From Ornithobacterium rhinotracheale DSM 15997 (GTDB lineage Bacteria; Bacteroidota; Bacteroidia; Flavobacteriales; Weeksellaceae): a stretch of 64,000 nucleotides of DNA. Below the pieces are notes generated by a model, which was not told where the DNA came from, did no database searches, and worked only from the letters and a program-made list of their open reading frames with translations. The translations under genes and the position numbers were made by a program. Positions 45,459-55,115 of this stretch are shown in pieces. The number at the start of each line of letters is the position of its first letter. Within the stretch, counting starts at the first letter, position 1. The stretch spans positions 563,501 through 627,500 of the forward strand of contig NC_018016.1 of the NCBI RefSeq assembly GCF_000265465.1. Direction: 5' to 3'.

Positions 45459-46868
45459 ATGGAGAACAACAATCAAATAGCAGTAGGTTTAGACATAGGT
45501 ACAACCAAGATTGTAGCTATGGTGGGTCGTAAAAACGAGTTCGGTAAATTAGAAATCTTAGGAATCGGACGCGCAAAGAGCCTTGGAGTACACCGCGGCG
45601 TTGTTACCAACATCACTAATACTGTAAACTCCATCACAGAGGCAGTAAAAAAAGCGGAAGAAGATTCTGGATACAAGATCACAGAAGTTACCGTGGGTAT
45701 TGCTGGGCAGCACATTAGAAGTTTGCAACACAGTGATTACATCACAAGAGATAACTTTGAGGAAGTAATTGATGACGACGACATCAATCGTTTAATCAAT
45801 CAAGTGCACAAACTTGTTATGCTCCCTGGCGAAGAAATTATTCATGTTCTCCCGCAAGAATTTAAGGTAGATAGCGAAGGAGGCATTACAGAACCTACAG
45901 GCATGTACGGTAGTCGTCTTGAGGCTACTTTCCATGTAGTAGTGGGGCAAGTTGCCTCTATCAAAAATATTGCACGATGTGTGAAAAGTGCTGGACTTAT
46001 CTTAAAAGGGATAACTCTAGAGCCTTTAGCATCGTCTTTAGCTTCTTTAAGCGAAGAGGAAAAAGAAGCAGGTGTAGCATTGGTAGACATCGGTGGGGGA
46101 ACCACAGATATTGCTGTTTTTAAAAACAATATCATTCGCCATACAGCCGTGATTCCATTTGGTGGAAATGTGATTACAGAAGACATCAAAACGGGCTGTT
46201 CTATTATTGAAAAACATGCAGAGAAATTAAAAGTTTTATTTGGCTCTGCTATGCCAGAGGAAAACAAAGCGACTGAAGTGGTGGCTATTCCTGGACTTAG
46301 AGGTGGACCGGCTAAGGAAATTTCATTGAAAAACTTAAGCCAAATCATTCACGCTAGAGTTCTTGAAATTCTAGACCATGTACATTCTGAATTAAGACAT
46401 TACGGATGCGAAGAACAGAGAAAAAAACTCATCGCAGGAATTGTTCTCACAGGTGGTGGTGCGGAGCTAAAGCACATAAGACAACTGGCTGAATATGTTA
46501 CGGCAATGGATTGTCGCATAGGATATAGCAATGAGCATATAGCAAGTGGACAAGCTCAAATCATTTCTAAACCTGAATACGCAACTGCGGTAGGTCTAGT
46601 TATTGAGGGCTTAAATAAATTAGAAAAATCTAAAATTTTCGAAGAAGAAATCTTTGCACCAGAAGAGGAAATTGAGATAGAAGAAGAACCTAAGCAAAGT
46701 GAAAAAGTAATCTCAAACACAGCTCCAATAGAGGAGAAAAAAGTTAATGAAAAAGAGGAGAAGAATGAAAAGCCTAAAAAACAAAATAAAAAAAGAATTT
46801 TAGGCATCAACAATCTACTTGAGAATTGGGGCGACAAATTCATTAAAATGATTAATGATACAGAATAA
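45459..46868 (+). CDS. ftsA: Cell division protein FtsA
   Basis: A 469-residue actin-like ATPase that tethers FtsZ to the membrane. The phosphate-1 loop is AVGLDIGTTKIVAMVG, phosphate-2 is VALVDIGGGTTDIAVF, and the adenosine block is GIVLTGGGAELKHI. A long acidic/basic linker (about 390-450) precedes a C-terminal amphipathic helix (RILGINNLLENWGDKFIKMI) that fits the membrane-targeting sequence. Confidence 0.95.
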   Translation: MENNNQIAVGLDIGTTKIVAMVGRKNEFGKLEILGIGRAKSLGVHRGVVTNITNTVNSITEAVKKAEEDSGYKITEVTVGIAGQHIRSLQHSDYITRDNFEEVIDDDDINRLINQVHKLVMLPGEEIIHVLPQEFKVDSEGGITEPTGMYGSRLEATFHVVVGQVASIKNIARCVKSAGLILKGITLEPLASSLASLSEEEKEAGVALVDIGGGTTDIAVFKNNIIRHTAVIPFGGNVITEDIKTGCSIIEKHAEKLKVLFGSAMPEENKATEVVAIPGLRGGPAKEISLKNLSQIIHARVLEILDHVHSELRHYGCEEQRKKLIAGIVLTGGGAELKHIRQLAEYVTAMDCRIGYSNEHIASGQAQIISKPEYATAVGLVIEGLNKLEKSKIFEEEIFAPEEEIEIEEEPKQSEKVISNTAPIEEKKVNEKEEKNEKPKKQNKKRILGINNLLENWGDKFIKMINDTE

Positions 46869-46901
46869 TTTTTAACACAGAAAAATAGAAAATAAGTAAA
46901 C

Positions 46902-48596
46902 ATGGACTTTAACGATATATCTTTTGAAATGCCAAAAAACAGGTCAGCAGCCATCAAAGTGATAGGTGTAGGTGGAGGCGGAAGCAATGCCGTGAACTAC
47001 ATGGCAGAACAAGGAATTACTGGAGTAGATTTCATCATCGCCAATACCGATGCTCAAGCTTTGAATAAAAGTGGAATTCCTGTAAAAGTTCAATTAGGAC
47101 AAAACATTACTGAAGGTTTAGGTGCTGGTGCTAACCCTGAAGTAGGAGAAAAAGCTGCCCTTGAAAGTTTAGAGGACATCAAAAACATCCTAGACACCAA
47201 TACCAAAATGGTCTTTATCACCGCAGGAATGGGTGGAGGAACAGGAACAGGTGCTGCCCCAATCATCGCTAAACAAGCCAAGGACATGGGAATCCTTACC
47301 GTGGGAATTTGCACTGCTCCGTTTTCATTCGAGGGAAGAAAAAGACTAGAGCAAGCAAAAGCGGGTATTGAACGCTTTAGAAACAGTGTAGATTCTCTTA
47401 TAATCATCAACAACGATAAACTAAGAGAACTCTATGGCAATTTAGGCTTTAAAACAGGTTTTGCCAAAGCAGACGAAGTTTTAGCTACCGCAGCAAAAGG
47501 TATTGCAGAAGTTATCACGCACGAGTACACCATCAACATCGACTTGCGTGATGCCAAAACTGTACTAGAAAATAGCGGAACTGCCATCATGGGTTCTGGA
47601 AAAGCTAGCGGATCTGAAAAAGCCAAAAAAGCGATTGAAATGGCACTAGATTCTCCGTTGCTAAACGATAATAAAATTACAGGGGCTAAAAATGTACTAT
47701 TATTAATCGTTTCTGGAGATGATGAAGTAACCATGGATGAAATCGGAATCATCAACGATTACATTCAGGAAGAAGCAGGTTACGACGCCAACATCATCAT
47801 GGGTATGGGAGAAGACCCAGAACTAGGCGAAAACATAAGTGTTACCATTGTAGCCACTGGTTTCCCAAAAGACCAACAAGCTATCAATGAGAAAAAGAAA
47901 GAGCCTATCGTTCATCATTTAGAAGATAAAGAAACGGAGGAAAAAACCATTAATATCACCGCTTCTAAAAAAGAGTTTTCTTCACCAAAAACAGAAGAAA
48001 GCCCTAGACAATTTACCCTTCTTGAAAACGAAGAAGAGCAAGAAACAAATTTGAACGACGAAGCTTCTGAAGATTATTTTTTCACCTCTTCAACTGAAAA
48101 CGAAAAACCGAAAGATCTACCACAAAACAATGGTCCTAAAGTTATCATAGACGAAGAAAATGGAGAAACTCGCACAATCTTTAATCTAAACGAGCAATGG
48201 GATAATGAGGAAGATCCAAGCATCAATTCGCACGGAGCTCCGCAAAATAGCGTAAGCACTCAGCCCAAAAGACAGGAAACCCAAGTTGAAGTAAAAGAAA
48301 GACCTACTTTTACCCAAAAAGTGGACAATTCTTCTAACAACACAATAAACATAAACGATGAAAAAGCTTCTCAACAAATTCTAGAGAGAAGAGAAAGATT
48401 AAAGAAATTCAACTATCGTTTCCAAAATAGCTTGCAAGAAACTGAGGAGTTTGAAAGAATCCCTGCCTACAAAAGACAAGGCATCGAACTTTCTGAATAC
48501 AGACACTCAAAACCAAGCAACTATATTATAGATGAAGATGTGGATCAACAAATTAAATTAAGACCAAATAACTTCTTACACGATAATGTAGACTAA
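46902..48596 (+). CDS. ftsZ: Cell division protein FtsZ
   Basis: A 564-residue tubulin homolog. The GTP loops VIGVGGGGSNAVNYM and AGMGGGTGTGAAP and the T7 loop NIDLRDAKTVL are intact in the first 325 residues. The C-terminal linker is unusually long (about 330-545, rich in Glu/Lys/Asn), as is common in Bacteroidota, and the end (YIIDEDVDQQIKLRPNNFLH) carries a conserved tail of the phylum type rather than the E. coli form. Begins 34 bp after ftsA. Confidence 0.95.
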   Translation: MDFNDISFEMPKNRSAAIKVIGVGGGGSNAVNYMAEQGITGVDFIIANTDAQALNKSGIPVKVQLGQNITEGLGAGANPEVGEKAALESLEDIKNILDTNTKMVFITAGMGGGTGTGAAPIIAKQAKDMGILTVGICTAPFSFEGRKRLEQAKAGIERFRNSVDSLIIINNDKLRELYGNLGFKTGFAKADEVLATAAKGIAEVITHEYTINIDLRDAKTVLENSGTAIMGSGKASGSEKAKKAIEMALDSPLLNDNKITGAKNVLLLIVSGDDEVTMDEIGIINDYIQEEAGYDANIIMGMGEDPELGENISVTIVATGFPKDQQAINEKKKEPIVHHLEDKETEEKTINITASKKEFSSPKTEESPRQFTLLENEEEQETNLNDEASEDYFFTSSTENEKPKDLPQNNGPKVIIDEENGETRTIFNLNEQWDNEEDPSINSHGAPQNSVSTQPKRQETQVEVKERPTFTQKVDNSSNNTININDEKASQQILERRERLKKFNYRFQNSLQETEEFERIPAYKRQGIELSEYRHSKPSNYIIDEDVDQQIKLRPNNFLHDNVD

Positions 48597-48599
48597 TCT

Positions 48600-48627
48600 G
48601 TTTAGCCCAAAATTGTTTGGGCTAAAC
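48600..48627 (+). terminator. Terminator after ftsZ
   Basis: Perfect 12-bp stem GTTTAGCCCAAA/TTTGGGCTAAAC (48600-48611 with 48616-48627), loop ATTG, followed by an A/T-rich tail ending in TTTTT. It would end most dcw transcription before the yqeY-like gene. Confidence 0.75.
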
Positions 48628-48659
48628 AATTAATTTTTAATTATAAAACTTTAAACAAA

Positions 48660-49109
48660 ATGGCATTAGAAAAACAAATCATGGAGGAAATGAAAGCCGC
48701 CATGAAAAGCAAAGATAAAACCGCACTCGAAGCATTAAGAGCAATTAAATCTGCTATTTTATTAGCCAAAACAGATGGTTCTGGCTCAGAATTAAGCGAA
48801 GGAGACGAAATCGCTATTCTACAAAAGCAAATCAAAATGCGCAAAGACGCTGCCACTCAATTCGCGGAGCAAGGTAGAAACGAAATGGCGGAAAATGAAT
48901 TAGCTCAAGCTAGTGTAATTGAAAAATTCTTACCAGAACAGCTTTCTGCCGAAGAGCTAGAGGCAGAAATCGCCAAAATCGTAGAAGAAACAGGTGCTAC
49001 CGAAATGAAAGATATGGGCAAAGTAATGAAACTTGCCAATGAAAGATTAGCTGGAAAAGCTGATAGCAAAGCTATTGCTGATGCGGTGAAAAATAAATTA
49101 GGAAAATAA
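48660..49109 (+). CDS. GatB/YqeY-domain protein
   Basis: A 149-residue helical protein of the YqeY family (MALEKQIMEEMKAAMKSKDK, ALEALRAIKSAILLAKTD and EKFLPEQLSAEELEAEIAKI). It corresponds to the tRNA-binding tail of GatB as a stand-alone protein. It commonly follows ftsZ in Bacteroidota. The molecular function is not settled. Confidence 0.92.
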   Translation: MALEKQIMEEMKAAMKSKDKTALEALRAIKSAILLAKTDGSGSELSEGDEIAILQKQIKMRKDAATQFAEQGRNEMAENELAQASVIEKFLPEQLSAEELEAEIAKIVEETGATEMKDMGKVMKLANERLAGKADSKAIADAVKNKLGK

Positions 49110-49134
49110 ATTTCTTAATCATAGTTTTTTTAGA

Positions 49135-49160
49135 CCTTGCATATTATGCAAGGTTTTTTT
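49135..49160 (+). terminator. Terminator after the yqeY-like gene
   Basis: CCTTGCA/TGCAAGG stem (49135-49141 with 49147-49153), loop TATTA, followed by seven or more T. Intrinsic terminator. Confidence 0.88.
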
Positions 49161-49594
49161 TATGCTAAAAATTTGATTTTAAGCATATTTTCAGATATGA
49201 ATGAAAGAATAAATACTGCGAAAACTAGCTTTCTAAGCTTAAATTAAAAAACACCACTCAATCTTTATTTAATATTGAAAAACCATCAAAAAACAATTTT
49301 TCATCGCTTGATTTTGCCAAAACGGATTCCAGCAACAACAATCAAGCAACTAAATATCAAACACTTAAACAAACCAAAAGGAAATAAATACGCTAACGAA
49401 ATTCTTAATATTTTGATAATTTAAATATTTTCTATTTTTTTAACAAAGACTTAGTCTTTAGCGGGATTTTCGCTGATAATCACTGTTTCGAGCCACAAAA
49501 TCAATCTAAAAGCTAATTATTTAGAATCAATCTAAGGTTTTAAAAAAAGTTCACCATACATTTGCGCCAGAAATAATAGAAAAAATAGAAAATC
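49161..49594. other. Intergenic stretch before the RlpA-like gene
   Basis: About 430 bp of very AT-rich sequence. I see no gene, repeat or structured RNA in it. The last part (from about 49540) should hold the promoter of the RlpA-like gene, but no clear element was found. Confidence 0.5.
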
Positions 49595-49975
49595 ATGAAA
49601 CGAAGATTTATTTTTACACTATTAGTTTTTATGAGTTTGCAGTTCTCTTTTGCTAAAAGCACTCACAATGGCGATGGCAACGGAGATGACAAAAAGGAAG
49701 TGAAAGTTTCTTGGTACGGAAAAGAATTTCATGGTAAGAAAACTGCAAGCGGTGAAAAGTATAACATGAATGCCCTAACAGCGGCTCATAAAACTTTACC
49801 TTTTGGAACTAAAGTGAAGATTACAAATGTAAGAACAAACAAATCTGTAATTGTAAGAATTAACGACAGAGGTCCTTTTGTAAAAGGAAGAAAATTTGAT
49901 TTAAGCAAAGCTGCCTTCCACCAAATCGCAGCTAAAGACAGAGGCGTTATTACTGTAAATTACGAAATTTTATAA
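49595..49975 (+). CDS. RlpA-like double-psi beta-barrel protein
   Basis: A 126-residue exported protein. The signal peptide MKRRFIFTLLVFMSLQFSFA is followed by the RlpA/DPBB domain: VSWYGKEFHGKKTASGEKYN, MNALTAAHKTLPFGTKVKIT, VIVRINDRGPFVKGRKFDLS. The catalytic-type Asp and His positions of RlpA lytic transglycosylases (NDRGPF region) are present, but the SPOR domain is absent. It is probably periplasmic and acts on peptidoglycan glycan strands, or only binds them. Confidence 0.92.
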   Translation: MKRRFIFTLLVFMSLQFSFAKSTHNGDGNGDDKKEVKVSWYGKEFHGKKTASGEKYNMNALTAAHKTLPFGTKVKITNVRTNKSVIVRINDRGPFVKGRKFDLSKAAFHQIAAKDRGVITVNYEIL

Positions 49976-49997
49976 TCTTGTAATCATTAAAAAAATC

Positions 49998-50026
49998 AGC
50001 GGCGATTCTCAAAGAGAATCGCCGCT
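49998..50026. terminator. Bidirectional terminator, RlpA-like / GH2
   Basis: Perfect 13-bp stem AGCGGCGATTCTC/GAGAATCGCCGCT (49998-50010 with 50014-50026), loop AAA, between two convergent genes. Flanks are A-rich on the left and T-containing on the right. Confidence 0.85.
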
Positions 50027-50057
50027 GTTGCATTTACTACTATTTTATTTTTGCTAT

Positions 50058-53000
50058 TTAGTTTCCAAGTACGCTAAACTCTGCTCCACTGGCAAAATCT
50101 TGTCCGTTCTGCTCATTGAGTGCTGTAAATCTCAAATAGCGTGCTTTGACTGGTTTTTCAAACAAAACTTTCTTCTCTTTGCTTGACTTGTCAAAGCTTC
50201 CTTTAGAAACTTCTTTCCAGTTTTGCGCATCATCGCTCACAGAGACACTAAAATCTTTGATATTACCATTTGTGCCGTTTTGGCGTGGCAAATAAGTAAA
50301 TCCTTTGATTTCTTGTGGTGCTCCCAAATCAAAATCAATCCAGTGTGGGTACTGTGCCACAGTCACGGAATACATAGTATGCCAAATGGTATTGGTGTCG
50401 CCATCTAACATATTTTCGGCTTCGCCCCCACCCGATTCTTGGCTACTTACATTCAACACTTTTACATTAAGCTTTTCAATTTTAGGGAATTTCGCACTCA
50501 CTTTTGAATTTTTATTGCCTTGGTACCAAGCCGCTACCGCACCACCGTCTCTAAACTCAAATGGCTCTTGATAGTTTTGTGCCTTTTTACCATCTATGCT
50601 ATAAAGAATCTTTTGCTCCTTAGCCGCAGAAACAATACTTAATTTTCCTTGCGCATCACGAGTAATGGAAATCGGCATTTCGCCCGCTGGTGCTACATCT
50701 GCTATTTGAGATAAATCTTTGCCCGCAGGACGAATGATGAATCCCATGCTATAAGGTTTAGCATACACTCGGTCTTTTGCCAAAGGAGCTCCTTGCCCGC
50801 AACTGTTTCCTCCAAGTCCCGTTACCATGGCATCGATTCTTAGATAAATTCTTTTGCTCTCTGGCAATTCATGCGGATGCGGCGCCATAATTAAATCCAT
50901 TGCCGAATACTCAAGTGCAGAGCAAGACATAGGCTTATTTGGAATAAATACCGCTCCTTGTCCTTGATTATCTGTCAATGCCAGCCATCTCACATCTTCA
51001 TGATTGCCCATATCTTGTGGCTTAGGGAAATTCACAAATTCATCTTTTACTTTGTTTTTGTAAATTTCAACAAAGGCTCCAGCCATACGGTCGTTGTAGT
51101 TGTCTTGCGGACCTCTACCATAATAAGTGAAATCATCGAATTTTTTAGGCAACTCCATTACATAGCCCAATCGTGGCAAAATCACATTTGGATTGTTTGA
51201 GCTAATGTTTGATTGTAGCTCAATAGAACCATCTTTATAAACCGTATAAATCTGATTGGTTACAAATTTAAAATCTGAATCATCGAATTTTCTATCCGTT
51301 AATTCCTCTACTTTATTATGTCCAGAACTTGTTCCGCCTAAAATTTTTGCAGCATTAGGTGCTTGCGATTCTATGGTGAAATATAATGTATAAGTGCCAT
51401 CGGCATTTTTCACTACATTGACAGCTGTGGCTTTGTGCTTTAAATTATGCAATCCTAGCTCAAACCATTTTTGGTAGCCCCAGTTATCATTGTTTACAAA
51501 AGCACGTAGCGCATCTAGTTTTGGACCTTCGCCTGGCTCAATGATGGTTTGGTTATTATATTTTAAGCTATATAAAGCTCCTGTTTTTAAATTAAATTCT
51601 GCGGTAAAGTCATCGCCTTTTATAATTTGCAAGTCGCCTTTTCTGCTTGCCTCTAGAGCTTTTCCTTGAGCCACTTGCGCTATACTTGGTTTTTCCGCAG
51701 GTTTCTGCAATAAAATTTGCTCATCTGCTTGCACATAGCCTTTTTTAGCCCAAGGCTTATCTTTATTTAATTTAAATTCTATTTTTAAGAAATATTCCGC
51801 ATTTTTATTCAGTGAACTTAAATCTACTGGAATGCCCACAGTTTTTCGTGCTCTGGCTGGTACATTTCCAAGGTTAAGCGTTCCGTTTTTCACCTCTACT
51901 CCGTTTTGGTATAATGACCAAACTACATCGTAGTCCGACAAATCTCTGAAATAATTTTTATTAAAGATTTCTAATTGATTGCCTTTTTGGGTTACCGCAA
52001 TGTTTTGATATACTTTTTTCACTTCAAAATATTGTGGTTTCGGTGTTAAATCTGCGAAAACGATTCCGTTCATTACAAACTGACCGTCGTTTGGCTTGTC
52101 GCCAAAATCACCGCCATAAGCCATATAGGCTTTACCTGTTTTAGGGTCGTAGTTACGCATTGCTTGGTCTACCCAATCCCAAATTGCACCTCCACAAATG
52201 AAGTTTGAGGATTCTATTGCATTCCAATAATCTACCAAGTTTCCACATGCGTTCCCCATTGAGTGTGCATATTCCGAAATGTGGAACGGATATTTGATAT
52301 TGTATTTTCCGCTCGCAGCACCATACGTCCAAGCAATAGATGGATACTGATTGGAACCTATGTCCACGACATCGTTGTTTCGCTCATACTGAACAGGGCG
52401 AGATTGATCAAATGCTTTTAGTGCTTTGTAGGCATATTCAAAGTTTTTACCAGGTCCTGCCTCGTTTCCTAACGACCAAATTACAATCGAAGGATTGTTT
52501 ACATTGGCATGCGCCATTTCCATCACGCGCCCCACATGCGCCTTTTTCCACTCAATTGGGTGAGACAGCGATGGTTTTCCGTAATAATACTCATGAGATT
52601 CTATATTGGCTTCATCTTCGAGATAAATTCCGTATTTGTTGCACAGATAATACCAATAAGGATCGTCTGGATAGTGAGAATTACGCACATGATTGATGTT
52701 TGCACGCTTCATCATTTTCACTTCGTTTTCCATTTGCTCGTGCGTGATGGCGTGCCCCAACTCCGGATTGGTCTCGTGGCGGTTTACGCCTTTGAATTTT
52801 ACAGTTTTGCCATTTACATAAAAATAGCGACCTGCCAAACCAAATTCATCGTCTGCAGCCGCAGTTTCTTTGATTTCCACTTTTCTAAATCCTACATAAG
52901 TAGAAACCATGTCTACCACTTTTCCTTTTCGGTCTTTTAGCTCAGCCAAAAGTGTGTAGCGATACGGAAACTCTGCCGACCATTTATTGGGATTATCTAA

Positions 53001-54065
53001 TTTTAAAGTCGCCGTGCTTATTTCAGTTTGATTTGATTTTAATTTTTGAAGCTTAGATTCCACTAAAATATTAGGCAATGGCTCATTCTCGTCTGAATAC
53101 AATTTATTTTCAAAAATCTTATATTCTATGGAATAGCCTTTGGCTGTTTTTCTATCTAAATTTCGGATTTCTGTTGTAATACTTAAAGTTCCATTTTGAT
53201 AATTAGCATCTAAATCTGGTATTATATTCAAATCACGAATTTGCACTTTGGGGGTAGAACGCAAAGCCACAGTTCTGAAAATTCCTGGCAAACGGAACAT
53301 GTCTTGCGCCTCCAAGAAAGAACCATCTGAATTACGATACACTTCTACCGCCACGACATTGTTCCCTTTTTTCACATAAGGCGTGATGTCAAACGACGCG
53401 GTGTTTCTTGAGTTTTTAGAAAAACCTATGTATTTTCCGTTAATCCAAAGGTAGAAGAAAGAATCTACCCCATCGAAATCTATATAAATCTCTCGCCCGT
53501 CCCAATCTTTTGGAATCGTGAAATCACGGCGATACGAGCCCACTTCGTTTCTATACACATAAGTCGTCCAATCCTTTGGCGGCGTGCGCATCACTCCACC
53601 ACGCCAATCGTCTACTTCCACTTTGTGTTGGAAAATCACTGGCTGATTCACATAAATCGGTACGCCATACTTGAGCGAACCGTCTTTTTGCACGCCCACC
53701 ATGTTCCAGTTAGACGGCACTTTGATATTGTCCCAATTCGCCACATTGTAATCTGGCTTATAGAAATCTACTGGACGCTCGCTTGGCGTTTTTACCCAAT
53801 GGAATTTCCAATCTCCATTCAGGGATTCCCAGTATTTTGAATTTTGCGGTAAAACTTTTCGTGCATTTTCCTCATTTGCAAACGAGAAAAAATACGCTCG
53901 CGGTTGCTCCTTATTCAAAGCGAGTTCCTCAACCGACTCCCACTCCTTGCCCGTAGGCGCAGCCTTGTCGCCATACGCAAAGCCTGCCAAGTCTACTCGC
54001 TGCCCAAAGACAAAACTTTGCGCAAGTACCCCCAGCATTAGTCCCATTTTTTTGTTCCAGTCCAT
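50058..54065 (-). CDS. GH2 beta-galactosidase with C-terminal discoidin-like domain
   Basis: A 1335-residue exported LacZ-type enzyme. A signal-like start (LGVLAQSFVFGQ) precedes a jelly-roll sugar-binding domain (about 90-270), an Ig-like domain, and a TIM barrel with the acid/base Glu535 in WSLGNEAGPG and the nucleophile Glu598 in HISEYAHSMGN. A second Ig-like domain and the beta-galactosidase small-chain domain follow (WLALTDNQGQGAVFIPN). From about residue 1185 there is an F5/8 type C-like module (NMLDGDTNTIWHTMYSVTVA). It cleaves beta-galactosides, possibly from host glycans, at the periplasm or surface. Confidence 0.93.
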   Translation of the reverse strand: MDWNKKMGLMLGVLAQSFVFGQRVDLAGFAYGDKAAPTGKEWESVEELALNKEQPRAYFFSFANEENARKVLPQNSKYWESLNGDWKFHWVKTPSERPVDFYKPDYNVANWDNIKVPSNWNMVGVQKDGSLKYGVPIYVNQPVIFQHKVEVDDWRGGVMRTPPKDWTTYVYRNEVGSYRRDFTIPKDWDGREIYIDFDGVDSFFYLWINGKYIGFSKNSRNTASFDITPYVKKGNNVVAVEVYRNSDGSFLEAQDMFRLPGIFRTVALRSTPKVQIRDLNIIPDLDANYQNGTLSITTEIRNLDRKTAKGYSIEYKIFENKLYSDENEPLPNILVESKLQKLKSNQTEISTATLKLDNPNKWSAEFPYRYTLLAELKDRKGKVVDMVSTYVGFRKVEIKETAAADDEFGLAGRYFYVNGKTVKFKGVNRHETNPELGHAITHEQMENEVKMMKRANINHVRNSHYPDDPYWYYLCNKYGIYLEDEANIESHEYYYGKPSLSHPIEWKKAHVGRVMEMAHANVNNPSIVIWSLGNEAGPGKNFEYAYKALKAFDQSRPVQYERNNDVVDIGSNQYPSIAWTYGAASGKYNIKYPFHISEYAHSMGNACGNLVDYWNAIESSNFICGGAIWDWVDQAMRNYDPKTGKAYMAYGGDFGDKPNDGQFVMNGIVFADLTPKPQYFEVKKVYQNIAVTQKGNQLEIFNKNYFRDLSDYDVVWSLYQNGVEVKNGTLNLGNVPARARKTVGIPVDLSSLNKNAEYFLKIEFKLNKDKPWAKKGYVQADEQILLQKPAEKPSIAQVAQGKALEASRKGDLQIIKGDDFTAEFNLKTGALYSLKYNNQTIIEPGEGPKLDALRAFVNNDNWGYQKWFELGLHNLKHKATAVNVVKNADGTYTLYFTIESQAPNAAKILGGTSSGHNKVEELTDRKFDDSDFKFVTNQIYTVYKDGSIELQSNISSNNPNVILPRLGYVMELPKKFDDFTYYGRGPQDNYNDRMAGAFVEIYKNKVKDEFVNFPKPQDMGNHEDVRWLALTDNQGQGAVFIPNKPMSCSALEYSAMDLIMAPHPHELPESKRIYLRIDAMVTGLGGNSCGQGAPLAKDRVYAKPYSMGFIIRPAGKDLSQIADVAPAGEMPISITRDAQGKLSIVSAAKEQKILYSIDGKKAQNYQEPFEFRDGGAVAAWYQGNKNSKVSAKFPKIEKLNVKVLNVSSQESGGGEAENMLDGDTNTIWHTMYSVTVAQYPHWIDFDLGAPQEIKGFTYLPRQNGTNGNIKDFSVSVSDDAQNWKEVSKGSFDKSSKEKKVLFEKPVKARYLRFTALNEQNGQDFASGAEFSVLGN

Positions 54066-54316
54066 ATAATTATTGTTTTAATTTAAAATTGAGGTATAAA
54101 GGTAAAAAATTAATGTTAAATCATAAATATGATTTTTAGGGCTTTTTGGGTAAATCAGCCTTTTACACTTCGTTTTTAGACAAAAATTCAAGCAAAATCT
54201 TAATAAATTATTGTTAAACAAGTTAGATTTCTTAAAGGATTATCGTTTCTTTACATCATTAAATGCATGCGAAATCAAGCATTTTAAAAAATCATTTAAA
54301 ATCCGATTTTTCATCT

Positions 54317-55111
54317 ATGAGAATCAAACTTTTACTCATTTTTATTTTAAGTTTTTGCTTTTATGCCACAAAGCTGGAAGCGCAAAACTTGTCGGGAAGA
54401 GCGGTAATCGATGGCTCCCATACCGAGGCTAGCGAAATTTTAATTGAAAATAAAACACAAAACATTCGAGTAAAAACAAATGATTCTGGAGATTTCAGCA
54501 TTCCTGCCAAGGCAGAAGATTTGATTGTTTTTAGTGGCTCATTTGTAGAAACTAGGCAATTTTTTGTAACGCAAACGGCTTTAGACAATCCAAATTTCAC
54601 CATTCATTTAAATATAGAAAACATTAAATTAGATGATTTAAATGTGAATAAAAAACTCTCGGGTGATATGCAAAAAGATTTGGCGACCGTGCGAAAAGAT
54701 GAACGGAAAAAGGAATTGTACAAAAATCTGGGGTTTGATGTGTCTATCTTTGATTTGCACCCCGAAGAGAAAAAAGAACAAATTTCTACGGGGCTTAATT
54801 TAAATCTAGGGGCTCTCTACAAAAACTTGTCGGGCTATTACCGAAAAATGAAAAATCGGCAAGATTATGATTCTTACATCGAACGCATCAACTATGTGCG
54901 GGATTTTATGGGAGAATCGTTTTTTACCAAAATTTTAAAACTCCCCGCAGAAGAAATTGAACGATTTTTGATTTTTGTAAAAAACCGAAAGCCAAAGGAA
55001 TTCAATGAGTTTTATCAATCCAAAAGCATGCTTGGCTTTTCTAATCTTTTGGAAAATGAAGTAACTTTGTATCTCGACCGCATCAAAAACCGTGATGCGC
55101 AAAATAAATAA
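54317..55111 (+). CDS. Carboxypeptidase-regulatory-like protein, paralog 1
   Basis: A 264-residue exported protein when started at the ATG at 54317 (MRIKLLLIFILSFCFYATKL then EAQNLSG); a start at 54263 would put 18 residues ahead of the signal peptide. The N-terminal beta domain (NLSGRAVIDGSHTEASEILI to IVFSGSFVETRQFFV) resembles the CarboxypepD_reg-like fold found at the start of SusC proteins, here with no barrel attached. A helical C-terminal half follows (KDLATVRKDERKKELYKNLG). It is paired with the next gene, 4 bp away. Function unknown. Confidence 0.75.
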   Translation: MRIKLLLIFILSFCFYATKLEAQNLSGRAVIDGSHTEASEILIENKTQNIRVKTNDSGDFSIPAKAEDLIVFSGSFVETRQFFVTQTALDNPNFTIHLNIENIKLDDLNVNKKLSGDMQKDLATVRKDERKKELYKNLGFDVSIFDLHPEEKKEQISTGLNLNLGALYKNLSGYYRKMKNRQDYDSYIERINYVRDFMGESFFTKILKLPAEEIERFLIFVKNRKPKEFNEFYQSKSMLGFSNLLENEVTLYLDRIKNRDAQNK

Positions 55112-55115
55112 TTGA

